From NCBI GenBank assembly GCA_028818695.1, contig JAPPNK010000020.1, positions 190,632 to 254,631 of the forward strand: a stretch of 64,000 nt of DNA, given 5' to 3'. Source of the stretch: Candidatus Poribacteria bacterium (GTDB lineage Bacteria; Poribacteria; WGA-4E; GCA-2687025). The notes beneath the pieces are model-generated. The model saw nothing but the letters and a program-made list of their open reading frames with translations. It made no database searches and was not told where the DNA came from. Shown in pieces: positions 25,415 to 33,090 of this stretch; position 1 is the stretch's first letter, and the number at the start of each line of letters is the position of its first letter. Both the position numbers and the translations under genes were made by a program.

Positions 25415-25443
25415 TTGACAATTAGGGGTTGTTTGTTTATGTT
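25415..25443 (+). promoter_or_regulatory. Strong sigma-70-type promoter for the tRNA pair
   Basis: A perfect TTGACA (25415-25420), a spacer of exactly 17 bp and TATGTT (25438-25443). The first tRNA begins 9 bases after the -10 box, the right distance for a short leader. Confidence 0.8.
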
Positions 25444-25452
25444 TTAGTAGGC

Positions 25453-25528
25453 GGGGCCGTAGCTCAGCGGTCAGAGCCTCCGGCTCATAACCGGCAGGTC
25501 CCAGGTTCGAATCCTGGCGGCCCCACCA
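25453..25528 (+). tRNA. tRNA-Met (anticodon CAT)
   Basis: A 76-nt cloverleaf including an encoded CCA. The acceptor stem GGGGCCG pairs with CGGCCCC, the D arm contains AGCTCAGC, the T arm CCAGG-TTCGAAT-CCTGG is perfect, and CAT sits at 25486-25488 in loop CTCATAA. The anticodon stem lacks the three GC pairs of an initiator, so it is an elongator Met tRNA or, if the C is modified to lysidine, a tRNA-Ile2. The outermost anticodon-stem pair is mismatched. Confidence 0.93.
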
Positions 25529-25535
25529 GCGGAAC

Positions 25536-25610
25536 GGGGCGCTAGCTCAGGGGTAGAGCGCTATCTTCACACGGTAGATGTCGCTGGTTCAAATCCAGCG
25601 CGCCCCACCA
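25536..25610 (+). tRNA. tRNA-Val (anticodon CAC)
   Basis: 75 nt with encoded CCA. Acceptor stem GGGGCGC pairs with GCGCCCC; the anticodon stem CTATC/GGTAG closes loop TTCACAC with CAC at 25568-25570; the T arm CGCTGG-TTCAAAT-CCAGCG is perfect. Only 7 bases separate it from tRNA-Met, so both come from one transcript under the upstream promoter. It reads GTG codons. Confidence 0.94.
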
Positions 25611-25641
25611 TTTCCCGCTGTAGAGATTGAACGGAATCATC

Positions 25642-26370
25642 ATGTATCTGGAATCATTGACGCGGCGGGAGCTGGAGGCGGTCTCGCGCGAATGTGTGGC
25701 TGTCCTTCCCCTCGGAAGCTGCGAGCAGCACGGTCCCCACCTCGCCTTTGGCATCGACAATCTCATTCTGCGGCGGCTCATTGAGCAAGTTGAAACGCGC
25801 CTTTCCGCGCGCGCGCTCTGGCTGCCGGTTCTCCCGTACGCCCATTCAGGGCGGCACCGCGCCTATCCCGGCTCCGTCAGCGTTCCGATCGCGCTCTATA
25901 CCGAAGCGGCCGCCGCCGTTCTCGACAGCATGGCGGAGGCAGGCTTCACGAAAGCTCTCCTGTTGAACGGTCAACGCGGAAACGAAGCGCCGATGGAAAT
26001 CGTCTTGCGCATGCTGCGGGATCGGCGCGCCGGGTTTGCCGCTGCCGGGGTCTCCTATTGGAACCTGCTCGACAAAGCGCTTGACGACGGTTTCGTCAAC
26101 CATGCGGGCGGCCTTGAAACCTCCCTCGCGCTTTTCTTGGCGCCTGAACATGCGCGGATGGAGTATGCGGTCGCCGACGGAGTGCAGCGCGCCTCCGCCT
26201 ACTCCGCCAAAACAATCAATTACGCGAGAGTCGATCAGCAGTCGCGCGGCGGCGGGTTAGGCGACCCAGAAAACGCCTCCGCCGAACTGGGCAAGAAAGC
26301 GTTTCATGAAGCTGCCGATCGGCTCGCGGAGCTGATCAACGATCTGCATGACGGACTGATCGCGTTGTAG
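25642..26370 (+). CDS. Creatininase-family amidohydrolase homologue
   Basis: 242 residues. The first metal-binding motif is intact: LGSCEQHGPHLAFGIDN carries the Glu, His and Asp ligands. Later come PGSVSVPIAL and NHAGGLETSLALFL with the conserved Glu. The usual NGHGGN motif, however, reads NGQRGN (Gln111), removing a His that ligates metal in characterised creatininases. Family members hydrolyse cyclic amides such as creatinine or act in redox-cofactor maturation (MftE); which, if any, applies here is unknown. Start at ATG 25642, 31 bp after tRNA-Val; a TTG at 25627 is the alternative. Confidence 0.85.
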   Translation: MYLESLTRRELEAVSRECVAVLPLGSCEQHGPHLAFGIDNLILRRLIEQVETRLSARALWLPVLPYAHSGRHRAYPGSVSVPIALYTEAAAAVLDSMAEAGFTKALLLNGQRGNEAPMEIVLRMLRDRRAGFAAAGVSYWNLLDKALDDGFVNHAGGLETSLALFLAPEHARMEYAVADGVQRASAYSAKTINYARVDQQSRGGGLGDPENASAELGKKAFHEAADRLAELINDLHDGLIAL

Positions 26371-26382
26371 AGGGAGAAACGC

Positions 26383-27810
26383 ATGCCGCGCTTGAGCGCG
26401 CAAACGCCCCAGCTGACTGAAGCGCAGCTTTGCCAAACTTGGCTGCGGCCGGGTCTGCTGCGCTCCCCGCTGCGCTCTATCGACGGGCGAGTGATTGAGC
26501 GGATCGACCCAGGGCGTTGGAATTTGGGCGACGGACCCGATTTTTTAGGCGCGGCGCTCAAGATCGACGGCGCGCTGAAGCGGGGGGACGTGGAGTTTCA
26601 TCTCAACAGCGGCGACTGGACAATTCACCGGCACCATCTGGACGCCCGGTATGAGCGGGTCGCGCTGCATGCGGCGCTGAACCACACGGGCGGCGGGCTG
26701 TATGTGCGCGACTCAAGCCTGCGCCCTGTGCCGATTGTGGAGCTGCGCTCGCAGTTGACCTTTCCGCTGGGCGAGCTGCCGCGCATGCTGGAGAGCTCTC
26801 CGGAGGCGCGCGAATGCCCCCTGCCAGACGGCGACCCGCCGATTGACGCGCGCCTAAACCATATCGAAACGATGGCTGACATACGGCTGCTGCGGCGCGT
26901 TGAGAAGATGGAGGAAAAGGCGAGCGCATATTCTTTGGAGGAGGCGTTTTATCAGGCGCTGGGGGACGCGCTTGGGTATTCAGAGAACCGCGCAGGGTTT
27001 GCGAAGTTGACCTTCCGCGTTCCGCTGCGTTCGCTGCTTGGGCTGCCGCTGTTGGAGATCGAAGCGCGTCTGCTTGGGACGGCGGGGCTGATTCCGCCTT
27101 CCGAAACGGATGAGCGGGCGGCTCTGTTGCGTCGGCTCTGGACGGCGTACCGCAAGAACCAGCAAAACCCGCGCATGGGCGAGATGTCGCGTCAAGAATG
27201 GCGCTTCGCCCCGACGCGCAGAGGCAATGCGCCGACTCGGCGGGTTGCGGCGCTGGCGGCTTTGACGGCGCGGCATGCCGACCGTCTGGGAAGCATGCTG
27301 GACGGCATGATCAAGGAGGCGGCGAAGGGCGATCCAGGCCGCGGATGGCGCCGGCGCTGGGAGTACTTTGCGGCTCAATGCGGCGATCAAGGAGACGGGT
27401 ACTGGGCGGAACATGACGAGATCGGCCGACCGTCCCGACGCCGTTCGCGCCGGCTTGTGGGAGAATCGCGCGCGCGGGACATCTGGATCAACGCGGCTCT
27501 GCCGGCTCTCGTCTTGATCGCAGAACGGCGCGGAGACGAAGAGCTGCGGGAACGCGCATTTCAGCTCTACCGCGCACATCCGCCGCTGCAATCGAATTAC
27601 AAAACGCGCTGGATCGCCGAGAACGCGCTGCGTCAACCCGCCGGCTCCGACAAGCGCATGACAGCGCGGCAGCAGCAGGGAGCCACCGACCTTTACTCGT
27701 TGTTTTGCCGCCCGCGGCGGTGCGCGGAATGTCCGCTACTCGGCGCAAGAAGCCTTGCGGCGGTCCATGTAGAGAATCAGGCGCAGTATGTGATTGAGCG
27801 TCAGATGTAG
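26383..27810 (+). CDS. DUF2851 family protein
   Basis: 475 residues with the hallmarks of DUF2851: near the N terminus GRWNLGDGPDFLGAALKIDG, then RGDVEFHLNSGDWTIHRHH, and near the C terminus a Cys cluster in LFCRPRRCAECPLLG that may bind a metal. Biochemical function is not established. The VEFHxxxxDW pattern suggests a nuclease-like fold, but that is inference. GGGAG lies before the ATG, and the gene follows the creatininase gene by 12 bp. Its 3' end overlaps the convergent SIS-domain gene by 75 bp. Confidence 0.85.
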   Translation: MPRLSAQTPQLTEAQLCQTWLRPGLLRSPLRSIDGRVIERIDPGRWNLGDGPDFLGAALKIDGALKRGDVEFHLNSGDWTIHRHHLDARYERVALHAALNHTGGGLYVRDSSLRPVPIVELRSQLTFPLGELPRMLESSPEARECPLPDGDPPIDARLNHIETMADIRLLRRVEKMEEKASAYSLEEAFYQALGDALGYSENRAGFAKLTFRVPLRSLLGLPLLEIEARLLGTAGLIPPSETDERAALLRRLWTAYRKNQQNPRMGEMSRQEWRFAPTRRGNAPTRRVAALAALTARHADRLGSMLDGMIKEAAKGDPGRGWRRRWEYFAAQCGDQGDGYWAEHDEIGRPSRRRSRRLVGESRARDIWINAALPALVLIAERRGDEELRERAFQLYRAHPPLQSNYKTRWIAENALRQPAGSDKRMTARQQQGATDLYSLFCRPRRCAECPLLGARSLAAVHVENQAQYVIERQM

Positions 27811-28326
27811 GTCCTCCACGACGCCGTAGTCGGAGCTGTCGACAACGAAAGCGATGTCGCTGACGCGGGCAAGTTCGCCTCCGCCGAAGCCTGTTACGCC
27901 GACGACTCGGCATCCGATCTCTTTTGCCAGACGGGCGGCGCGAAGGACATTCTCCGACATACCGCTCGCGCTGACGCCGACGGCGACATCTCCCTCTTGC
28001 GCCAGGCTGCGCAGCTGCTCGGCGAAGATGTCCTCGTAGCTGAGGTCGTTTGCCCATGCAGTGATGAGCGCATTGTTGTCGGCCAGGCTGACGACGCGAA
28101 GAGGCGGTCCCGCGGCGACATCCTTCTCATCAAGCGTTCCTTTGGCGAGGTCGCATGCCCAGTGGGAGGCGGTGGAGGCGCTGCCGCCGTTGCCGAACAC
28201 GAAGACGCATGCGCCTCGATCGCGCGCGTCTATGAGCGTCTCGGCGATTTGTTGAACCGTTTCTTTTGAGACGGCGTTCAGCGCGTTTTGCAGATCGTTC
28301 AGATAGAGATTGATCAGTTCAATCAC
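27736..28326 (-). CDS. SIS-domain phosphosugar isomerase (GmhA/DiaA-like)
   Basis: 196 residues forming one SIS domain. Phosphosugar-binding motifs are FVFGNGGSASTASHWACDLA and VGVSASGMSENVLRAARLAK; a late motif VVEDLHLTLNHILR matches the GmhA/DiaA C-terminal helix with its His. It most resembles sedoheptulose-7-phosphate isomerase, which starts heptose synthesis for LPS. The catalytic Glu of the E. coli GmhA segment AEEL is replaced (ACDL), so a different sugar or a DiaA-like non-enzymatic role is possible. It is the last gene of a ten-gene minus-strand run and overlaps the beta-barrel gene by 8 bases. Confidence 0.8.
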   Translation of the reverse strand: MIELINLYLNDLQNALNAVSKETVQQIAETLIDARDRGACVFVFGNGGSASTASHWACDLAKGTLDEKDVAAGPPLRVVSLADNNALITAWANDLSYEDIFAEQLRSLAQEGDVAVGVSASGMSENVLRAARLAKEIGCRVVGVTGFGGGELARVSDIAFVVDSSDYGVVEDLHLTLNHILRLILYMDRRKASCAE

Positions 28327-29029
28327 GTATTTTTGCCGCTCTTTTTGCTAAGTCTTTTGCGTCTTGGACGCCCTGCACAGCCTTGTCGCTGCTGTATCTC
28401 AGGGAGAATACGACCGCTTTTCCGCTGAATTGGTAGGCGGCTCCGATGCGCAGCCCTTCCTCATAGCGCCGCTCCATTCCGATCAGAAACTCGTCCCCCT
28501 CCCATTCGGCGAGGGCGCGCAGGTCGCTGTTGAAGGCGAACCATTTTTTTTCAAACGATCCGAACGGGCGCGTTCTGTCCTGTCCCTCCTCCGCCGAGAG
28601 CCGATGGCGGACGCCGACGCTGCATTGGAAAAAACCGGCGGAGGGCAGGTTCAGCTCCTTTGTAAGGACCGCATGCGCCTCGGCCGGCTCATGTTCCGCC
28701 CCGATGAAAGCGGCTCCGACCGCAACCGCCGGAACGGCTCCGCTTTCTTGAATCAACCGAAGGCGGCCGGTCCAATGAAGTTCCTCCCCCTCGTCCCAGA
28801 CCGCTCCGATCTGCATCCATGGGAACGCGGCCGCTTCAAAGGCGACTCCCGCCTCTTCTCGTTCAAAAGAGGCGGCGCTGTCGTACCTGCCCGTGAGACC
28901 AAACGCGCACACTCCCTGCCGCATCGTTTCGGCGGTCGGCGTTGAGACGGCTCCCGCGCCCTGAAAGTAGGTCTGGGCTGACGCCGCAGAGGCGGAGAGC
29001 GCCAGAAGCAGACTCAGCGCCGCTCTCAT
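28319..29029 (-). CDS. Putative outer-membrane beta-barrel protein (YjbH-like)
   Basis: 236 residues with a signal peptide (LSLLLALSASAASA, cleaved before QTYFQG). The mature start YFQGAGAVSTPTAETMRQG resembles YjbH-type lipoprotein/barrel proteins, where a similar segment begins the barrel. The rest alternates aromatic and polar residues (AFPWMQIGAVW, RLRLIQESG, GFFQCSVGVRHRL, LRIGAAYQF) and contains a strand VVFSLRYSS. The last 20 residues are a charged Lys/Asp-rich tail. It overlaps livF by 4 bases and the SIS gene by 8, so it is translated within the same operon. Confidence 0.6.
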   Translation of the reverse strand: MRAALSLLLALSASAASAQTYFQGAGAVSTPTAETMRQGVCAFGLTGRYDSAASFEREEAGVAFEAAAFPWMQIGAVWDEGEELHWTGRLRLIQESGAVPAVAVGAAFIGAEHEPAEAHAVLTKELNLPSAGFFQCSVGVRHRLSAEEGQDRTRPFGSFEKKWFAFNSDLRALAEWEGDEFLIGMERRYEEGLRIGAAYQFSGKAVVFSLRYSSDKAVQGVQDAKDLAKRAAKIRD

Positions 29030-29742
29030 TCGCCTCCCCCAAGATAGGCGTTCTGAATGCTCGGATCGTTCAGCAGATCCTCGGCTTCCCCCTCCATAGT
29101 GAGCCGCCCTGTTTCCATGACATAGGCGCGGTGGGCGGTCTCCAGGGCCATTTTGGCGTTCTGTTCAACAAGCAGAATGGTGGCGCCGCCTCGTTGAAGC
29201 CGTTGAATGATCTCGAATATCTGTTTGACAAGAAGCGGAGCCAGCCCTAACGAAGGTTCGTCCAAAAGCAGGATGCGCGGTTTCGCCATGATCGCCCTGC
29301 CGATGGCGCACATCTGCTGCTCGCCGCCGGAGAGGCTGCCGGCGGGCTGCTTTCGCCGCTCTTTGAGGCGCGGAAACAGCTCATACACATAATCCAGGTC
29401 CATGCGCATCTCCTGCCCTTTTTTGCGGAGATAGGCGCCCATCTCCAGATTCTCGGCGACGGTCAGCTCCGAGAACAGCTTGCGCCCTTCGGGAACCTGC
29501 GACAGCCCAAGCCGCACCACATCTTTTGTCGAGCGGTTCGCAATCTCCTCCCCTTCCAGAAGTATGGAGCCGTTCGTGACGCGCACAATGCCGCAAATTG
29601 CGTTCAGCGTCGTCGTTTTTCCGGCGCCGTTTGCGCCGATGATCGTGACAATTTCTCCCGTCTCGACGCGAATGTTGATTCCATGCAGCGCCTCCAGGCG
29701 TCCGTAGGCGGCGCGTACGTCGTTCAGTTCAAGAAGGGGCAT
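29026..29742 (-). CDS. livF: Branched-chain amino acid-type ABC transporter ATP-binding protein LivF
   Basis: 238 residues. Walker A GANGAGKTTT near residue 34, Q-loop region LSQVPEGRKLFSELTV, signature SLSGGEQQMCAIGRA, Walker B ILLLDEPSLGLAP and the family-typical switch ILLVEQNAKMAL. These are diagnostic of LivF rather than LivG. With LivG it energises uptake through LivH/LivM. AAAGGAG stands about 8 bases before the ATG in a 59-bp gap after livG. No LivK-type binding protein is encoded in this window. Confidence 0.93.
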   Translation of the reverse strand: MPLLELNDVRAAYGRLEALHGINIRVETGEIVTIIGANGAGKTTTLNAICGIVRVTNGSILLEGEEIANRSTKDVVRLGLSQVPEGRKLFSELTVAENLEMGAYLRKKGQEMRMDLDYVYELFPRLKERRKQPAGSLSGGEQQMCAIGRAIMAKPRILLLDEPSLGLAPLLVKQIFEIIQRLQRGGATILLVEQNAKMALETAHRAYVMETGRLTMEGEAEDLLNDPSIQNAYLGGGE

Positions 29743-29801
29743 CTGTCAGCTCCTTTCTGCGCTGTCGCCGGAGTCGATCTCTATTGGGATGATCGGCAAG
29801 G

Positions 29802-30695
29802 TTACGCTCCCAGATAAGCGGCGATGACGTCGGGGTTGGAACGCACCTCCTGCGGCTCTCCTTCGCCGATTTTGCGCCCGTAATCCAGCACGACGATTCG
29901 GTCGGAGATCTCCATGACCAGTTTCATGTCATGCTCAATGAGAAAGACGGTGACTCCCGCTTCTCCGATTTTTCCGATCAGCTCAATCAGCTCGTTCGTT
30001 TCGGTGGCGTTCATCCCGGCGGCGGGTTCGTCCAGCAGGAGCAGTTTCGGGTTCGTGGCGAGGGCGCGGGCGATTTCAAGACGGCGCTGCTCCCCGTAGG
30101 CGAGTTCGTCCGCGTCTTCCCATGCGCGGTCTTTTAACCCGACAAATTCAAGATACCGCATGGCGGCTGCGGCTACGCTGCGCTCCTCGCGATTGTGGCG
30201 CGGGGAACGGAGAACGTTGTCCAGCGCGCCGCTTTTGACGCGCGCGTGCATGCCGACCTTCACATTATCGAGCGCGGACAGGTCGGTGAAGAGCCGTATG
30301 TTCTGAAAGGTGCGCGCGACGCCGAGACGCGCGACCGAGTCGGGATGGCGCGGGCGGTAGTAGAGCCGTCTCGAAAGCGGCGGAACGGCAAGGGCGAGCG
30401 CGCCGAGACCCAGCGTCGCCGAGCACAAGACCGCCGTATAGAACGAATCGAACACAGGCTTGGCAAGGTCGATGGAGGAATCGCCGCCGTGAAAAAGAAT
30501 GCGCCCTTCCGTCGGCTCATAAAGCCCTGTGATGAGGTTGAAGACGGTGGTTTTGCCGGCTCCGTTTGGACCGATGAGGCTCGTGACGATGCCGGCGGAT
30601 ACGTCGAACGAGACGTCGTCAACGGCGCGCACTCCGCCGAAATGCTTCGACAGGTTTTCCAGGGTGAGGATGGGGGATTCGTTTGCGCCGTTCAT
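29802..30695 (-). CDS. livG: Branched-chain amino acid-type ABC transporter ATP-binding protein LivG, with hydrophobic insertion
   Basis: 297 residues from ATG 30695, which overlaps the livM stop (ATGA). Walker A GPNGAGKTTV, Q-loop VARTFQNIRLF, signature ELAYGEQRRLEIARA, Walker B LLLLDEPAAGMN and switch FLIEHDMKLVM are all intact. Between Walker A and the Q-loop, about 40 extra residues (about 72-118) are inserted compared with E. coli LivG; residues 85-107 of these (FYTAVLCSATLGLGALALAV plus a few) are hydrophobic enough to be a membrane helix. I know of no LivG with such a segment. Confidence 0.92.
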   Translation of the reverse strand: MNGANESPILTLENLSKHFGGVRAVDDVSFDVSAGIVTSLIGPNGAGKTTVFNLITGLYEPTEGRILFHGGDSSIDLAKPVFDSFYTAVLCSATLGLGALALAVPPLSRRLYYRPRHPDSVARLGVARTFQNIRLFTDLSALDNVKVGMHARVKSGALDNVLRSPRHNREERSVAAAAMRYLEFVGLKDRAWEDADELAYGEQRRLEIARALATNPKLLLLDEPAAGMNATETNELIELIGKIGEAGVTVFLIEHDMKLVMEISDRIVVLDYGRKIGEGEPQEVRSNPDVIAAYLGA

Positions 30696-31849
30696 GATCC
30701 GCCGCCGATTTGGTATAGTGAATTGTTTTCGCTGTCGGGGGGTATATCGGTCGGTTTGGCGCGGGAGCGCGTGATCAATCCCTGCGGCCGGAAGAGCATG
30801 ACGACGACCAGCAGCGCGCCGAAGAACAGGAGCCGCGAGTCGTCCGGTATATCCAGCGTCTTCAACCCCCATCGCAGCGCCTCGCTCAGCCCTGTCACGA
30901 TGAAGGTTCCGCCGAGGACGCCGGCGATGGAACCCATCCCCCCCAGCACAACGCAGCAGAGAATGATGACCGAAAACCATGTATCGAAGAAGGTGGTCGA
31001 GATGACGTTGTTTCGAAAGCCGAGGAGCGCCCCCCCGACGCCGGCGATGAAGGCGGAGATGGCAAACGCGGTCATTTTGTATCTGGCAAGGTTGACTCCG
31101 CTCGACATGGCAGAGGTTTCGTCCGCTTTGATGGCGAGCCATGCCCTGCCCGTTCTTGAGTTCTCCAGCCGCCAGACAGCTAAAATGGTGAGCGCCAGAA
31201 TCACAAGGCACAGATAGTAGAATTCGATCGTGTTGCCGAACCAGAGGCCGTCATATCCCAACACCTTGTCATAACGCCATACCCCGTCCGAACGGAGCAA
31301 GCCTTCGTATTCGCCTCCAGTCAGTTTGGCTCCCCACAGGTTGACGGCGGGATACCCTTTTAAGCCTTGGCCCCCGCCGGTGAGCCAGGATTCGTTGCGC
31401 TGAACGATGCGTACGATTTCGGCAAACGCCAAGGTGACGATGGCGTAGTAGTCGCCCGACAGGCGCAGAGTCGGCGCGCCGCGGATCAGCCCCCATACCG
31501 CCGCATGCAGCCCGCCCGCTATCAACACAACGACAAACGAGAACGGAAACTGCATCCATTGCCGGTCGTATAAGATGGCGGCGGTGTAGGCTCCGATCGA
31601 CGCGAAGACGACGACGCCGATGTCCAGCAGCCCCGTCAACCCCGTGACGACATTCAGCCCAAGCGCGACGATGGAGAAGATAATGCACAGCAGCACAACA
31701 TTGACATAATCGCGCCCAGGATGATTTGGAAGCGCGGTGATCAACGGCGAGACCGCGACGATGAGCGCGATCAGTATGAAAACGGCGCGGAGCGGACTGC
31801 GCAAGCTTTCGGCGATCCATTGAGACGTTTTGGACTGATAATTCTGCAT
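30692..31849 (-). CDS. livM: Branched-chain amino acid-type ABC transporter permease LivM
   Basis: 385 residues with about ten hydrophobic segments. Family landmarks are LGLNVVTGLTGLLDIGVVVF (usually GLxGxxSLG), LRLSGDYYAIVTLAFAEIVR, RLENSRTGRAWLAIKADETSA (coupling loop with EExAA-like sequence) and KMTAFAISAFIAGVGGALLG. The start at 31849 lies 4 bp after livH stops and agrees with where homology begins; an upstream in-frame ATG at 31912 would overlap livH. It forms the translocation path with LivH. The substrate may be an amino acid, urea or amide. Confidence 0.92.
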   Translation of the reverse strand: MQNYQSKTSQWIAESLRSPLRAVFILIALIVAVSPLITALPNHPGRDYVNVVLLCIIFSIVALGLNVVTGLTGLLDIGVVVFASIGAYTAAILYDRQWMQFPFSFVVVLIAGGLHAAVWGLIRGAPTLRLSGDYYAIVTLAFAEIVRIVQRNESWLTGGGQGLKGYPAVNLWGAKLTGGEYEGLLRSDGVWRYDKVLGYDGLWFGNTIEFYYLCLVILALTILAVWRLENSRTGRAWLAIKADETSAMSSGVNLARYKMTAFAISAFIAGVGGALLGFRNNVISTTFFDTWFSVIILCCVVLGGMGSIAGVLGGTFIVTGLSEALRWGLKTLDIPDDSRLLFFGALLVVVMLFRPQGLITRSRAKPTDIPPDSENNSLYQIGGGS

Positions 31850-31853
31850 GGCT

Positions 31854-33062
31854 CTACGCTCTTTCTGCGGCGGAGGAGCCGAGTATGCCGGTCGGACGGA
31901 TGAGAATGACAAGAATCAGAATCGCAAAGGCGAAAGCGAGCGAGTATCGACTGCTGATCTCAAGCCAGTCGGCGATATACGCTCTGGATATGGTCTCGAC
32001 GATGCCGAAGATGAATCCGCCTAGGATGGCTCCGCGTATATTGCCGATTCCGCCCAGCACCGCCGCTGAGAAAGCTAAAAACCCAGGTTGATACCCCATG
32101 CGGAAATTGATGCCGACGCCGAGATACAGCCCAAACAGGATGCCGGCGGCCGCGGCCATTGCCGACCCGATCGCAAAGGTCAGGGCGATGATTCTATTGA
32201 CATCGATGCCCATCAGCGCCGCGGTTTCTTGGTCTAAGGAGCATGCGCGCATCGCTATTCCGACGCGCGTTCGCTTCACGAGCGCCTCAAGGGCGACCGT
32301 AAAGAGAGCTGTCGTCGCCCAGATTAACAGTATCTTCCAAGGAATATCGACCGGATTTTTTCCGATCGGGATCGATACGGCGGGCTTGTGGAGAAAATGG
32401 CGCAGGCTTGGTCCGATGGATGGCTTTTCCAGTCCGAGGTCGGGGTTCTCGGCTTTCATTTCGTTCAACAAGGCGTTCGCTTCGCTGCTGATGACCCTTC
32501 TCGTTTCGGCGCCGCCGGTCGCAAGAGGAAATTCGACGATGAGCTGATCCTCTTCCCGTTTCAGCTTTTTAACTTTCGCCTCCGCGTCCGGCATCGGCAT
32601 CGAAAGGCGTTCTTCGAGAGCGTCTAAAAAGGCAGGTCCGTTCTCTTCCGCCTTCTCTCCCTGCGCTTGAACGGCGCGCGCCGGGTAAAGATCCGGAAAA
32701 TTTCGATGGTTTGCCGACCAGATGAGCATCGCTAGGTTCTGTAAAAACAGCGACATTCCGATGGCGGTGATCAGCGCCGCGAGGCGGGGGGAACGGCGCA
32801 GCGGTTTATACGCCGCCCAGTCGATCATGATGCCGAGAAAGGCGCAGATCACCATCGAAGCGGGAAGGGCGAGATAAAGCGGAACGCCGACTCCGATCAG
32901 CAGAATGCCGGCGAAGGCTCCCGCCATATAAATTTCGCCGTGCGCAAAATTGATCAGTTTGATGATGCCGTACACCATCGTGTATCCGACGGCGATAAGC
33001 GCATAGATGCCGCCTATCGTGAGAGCGTTCACCGTTTGATTGGTGAGTTGGTTCAAATCCAT
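31854..33062 (-). CDS. livH: Branched-chain amino acid-type ABC transporter permease LivH, with hydrophilic insertion
   Basis: 402 residues, about 100 longer than usual. The core is typical: NALTIGGIYALIAVGYTMVY, IKLINFAHGEIYMAGAF, ALITAIGMSLFLQNLAML, then RVGIAMRACSLDQETAALMG and AAVLGGIGNIRGAILGGFI. The excess is a charged insertion at about residues 128-225, after the helix ending LIWSANHR, rich in Glu/Lys with a coiled-coil-like part (EERLSMPMPDAEAKVKKLKR). Its place predicts a periplasmic loop. With no LivK nearby it could substitute for, or dock, a binding protein (inference). Confidence 0.92.
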   Translation of the reverse strand: MDLNQLTNQTVNALTIGGIYALIAVGYTMVYGIIKLINFAHGEIYMAGAFAGILLIGVGVPLYLALPASMVICAFLGIMIDWAAYKPLRRSPRLAALITAIGMSLFLQNLAMLIWSANHRNFPDLYPARAVQAQGEKAEENGPAFLDALEERLSMPMPDAEAKVKKLKREEDQLIVEFPLATGGAETRRVISSEANALLNEMKAENPDLGLEKPSIGPSLRHFLHKPAVSIPIGKNPVDIPWKILLIWATTALFTVALEALVKRTRVGIAMRACSLDQETAALMGIDVNRIIALTFAIGSAMAAAAGILFGLYLGVGINFRMGYQPGFLAFSAAVLGGIGNIRGAILGGFIFGIVETISRAYIADWLEISSRYSLAFAFAILILVILIRPTGILGSSAAERA

Positions 33063-33090
33063 TTTGCTGTTCGCGCTGTTGCGGCAGGTC

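Noticed and set aside
29802-31211. LivG with a 171-residue N-terminal extension
   Set aside because: The upstream part lies in another frame of livM and is compositionally aberrant; the ATG at 30695 overlaps the livM stop and begins a normal LivG.
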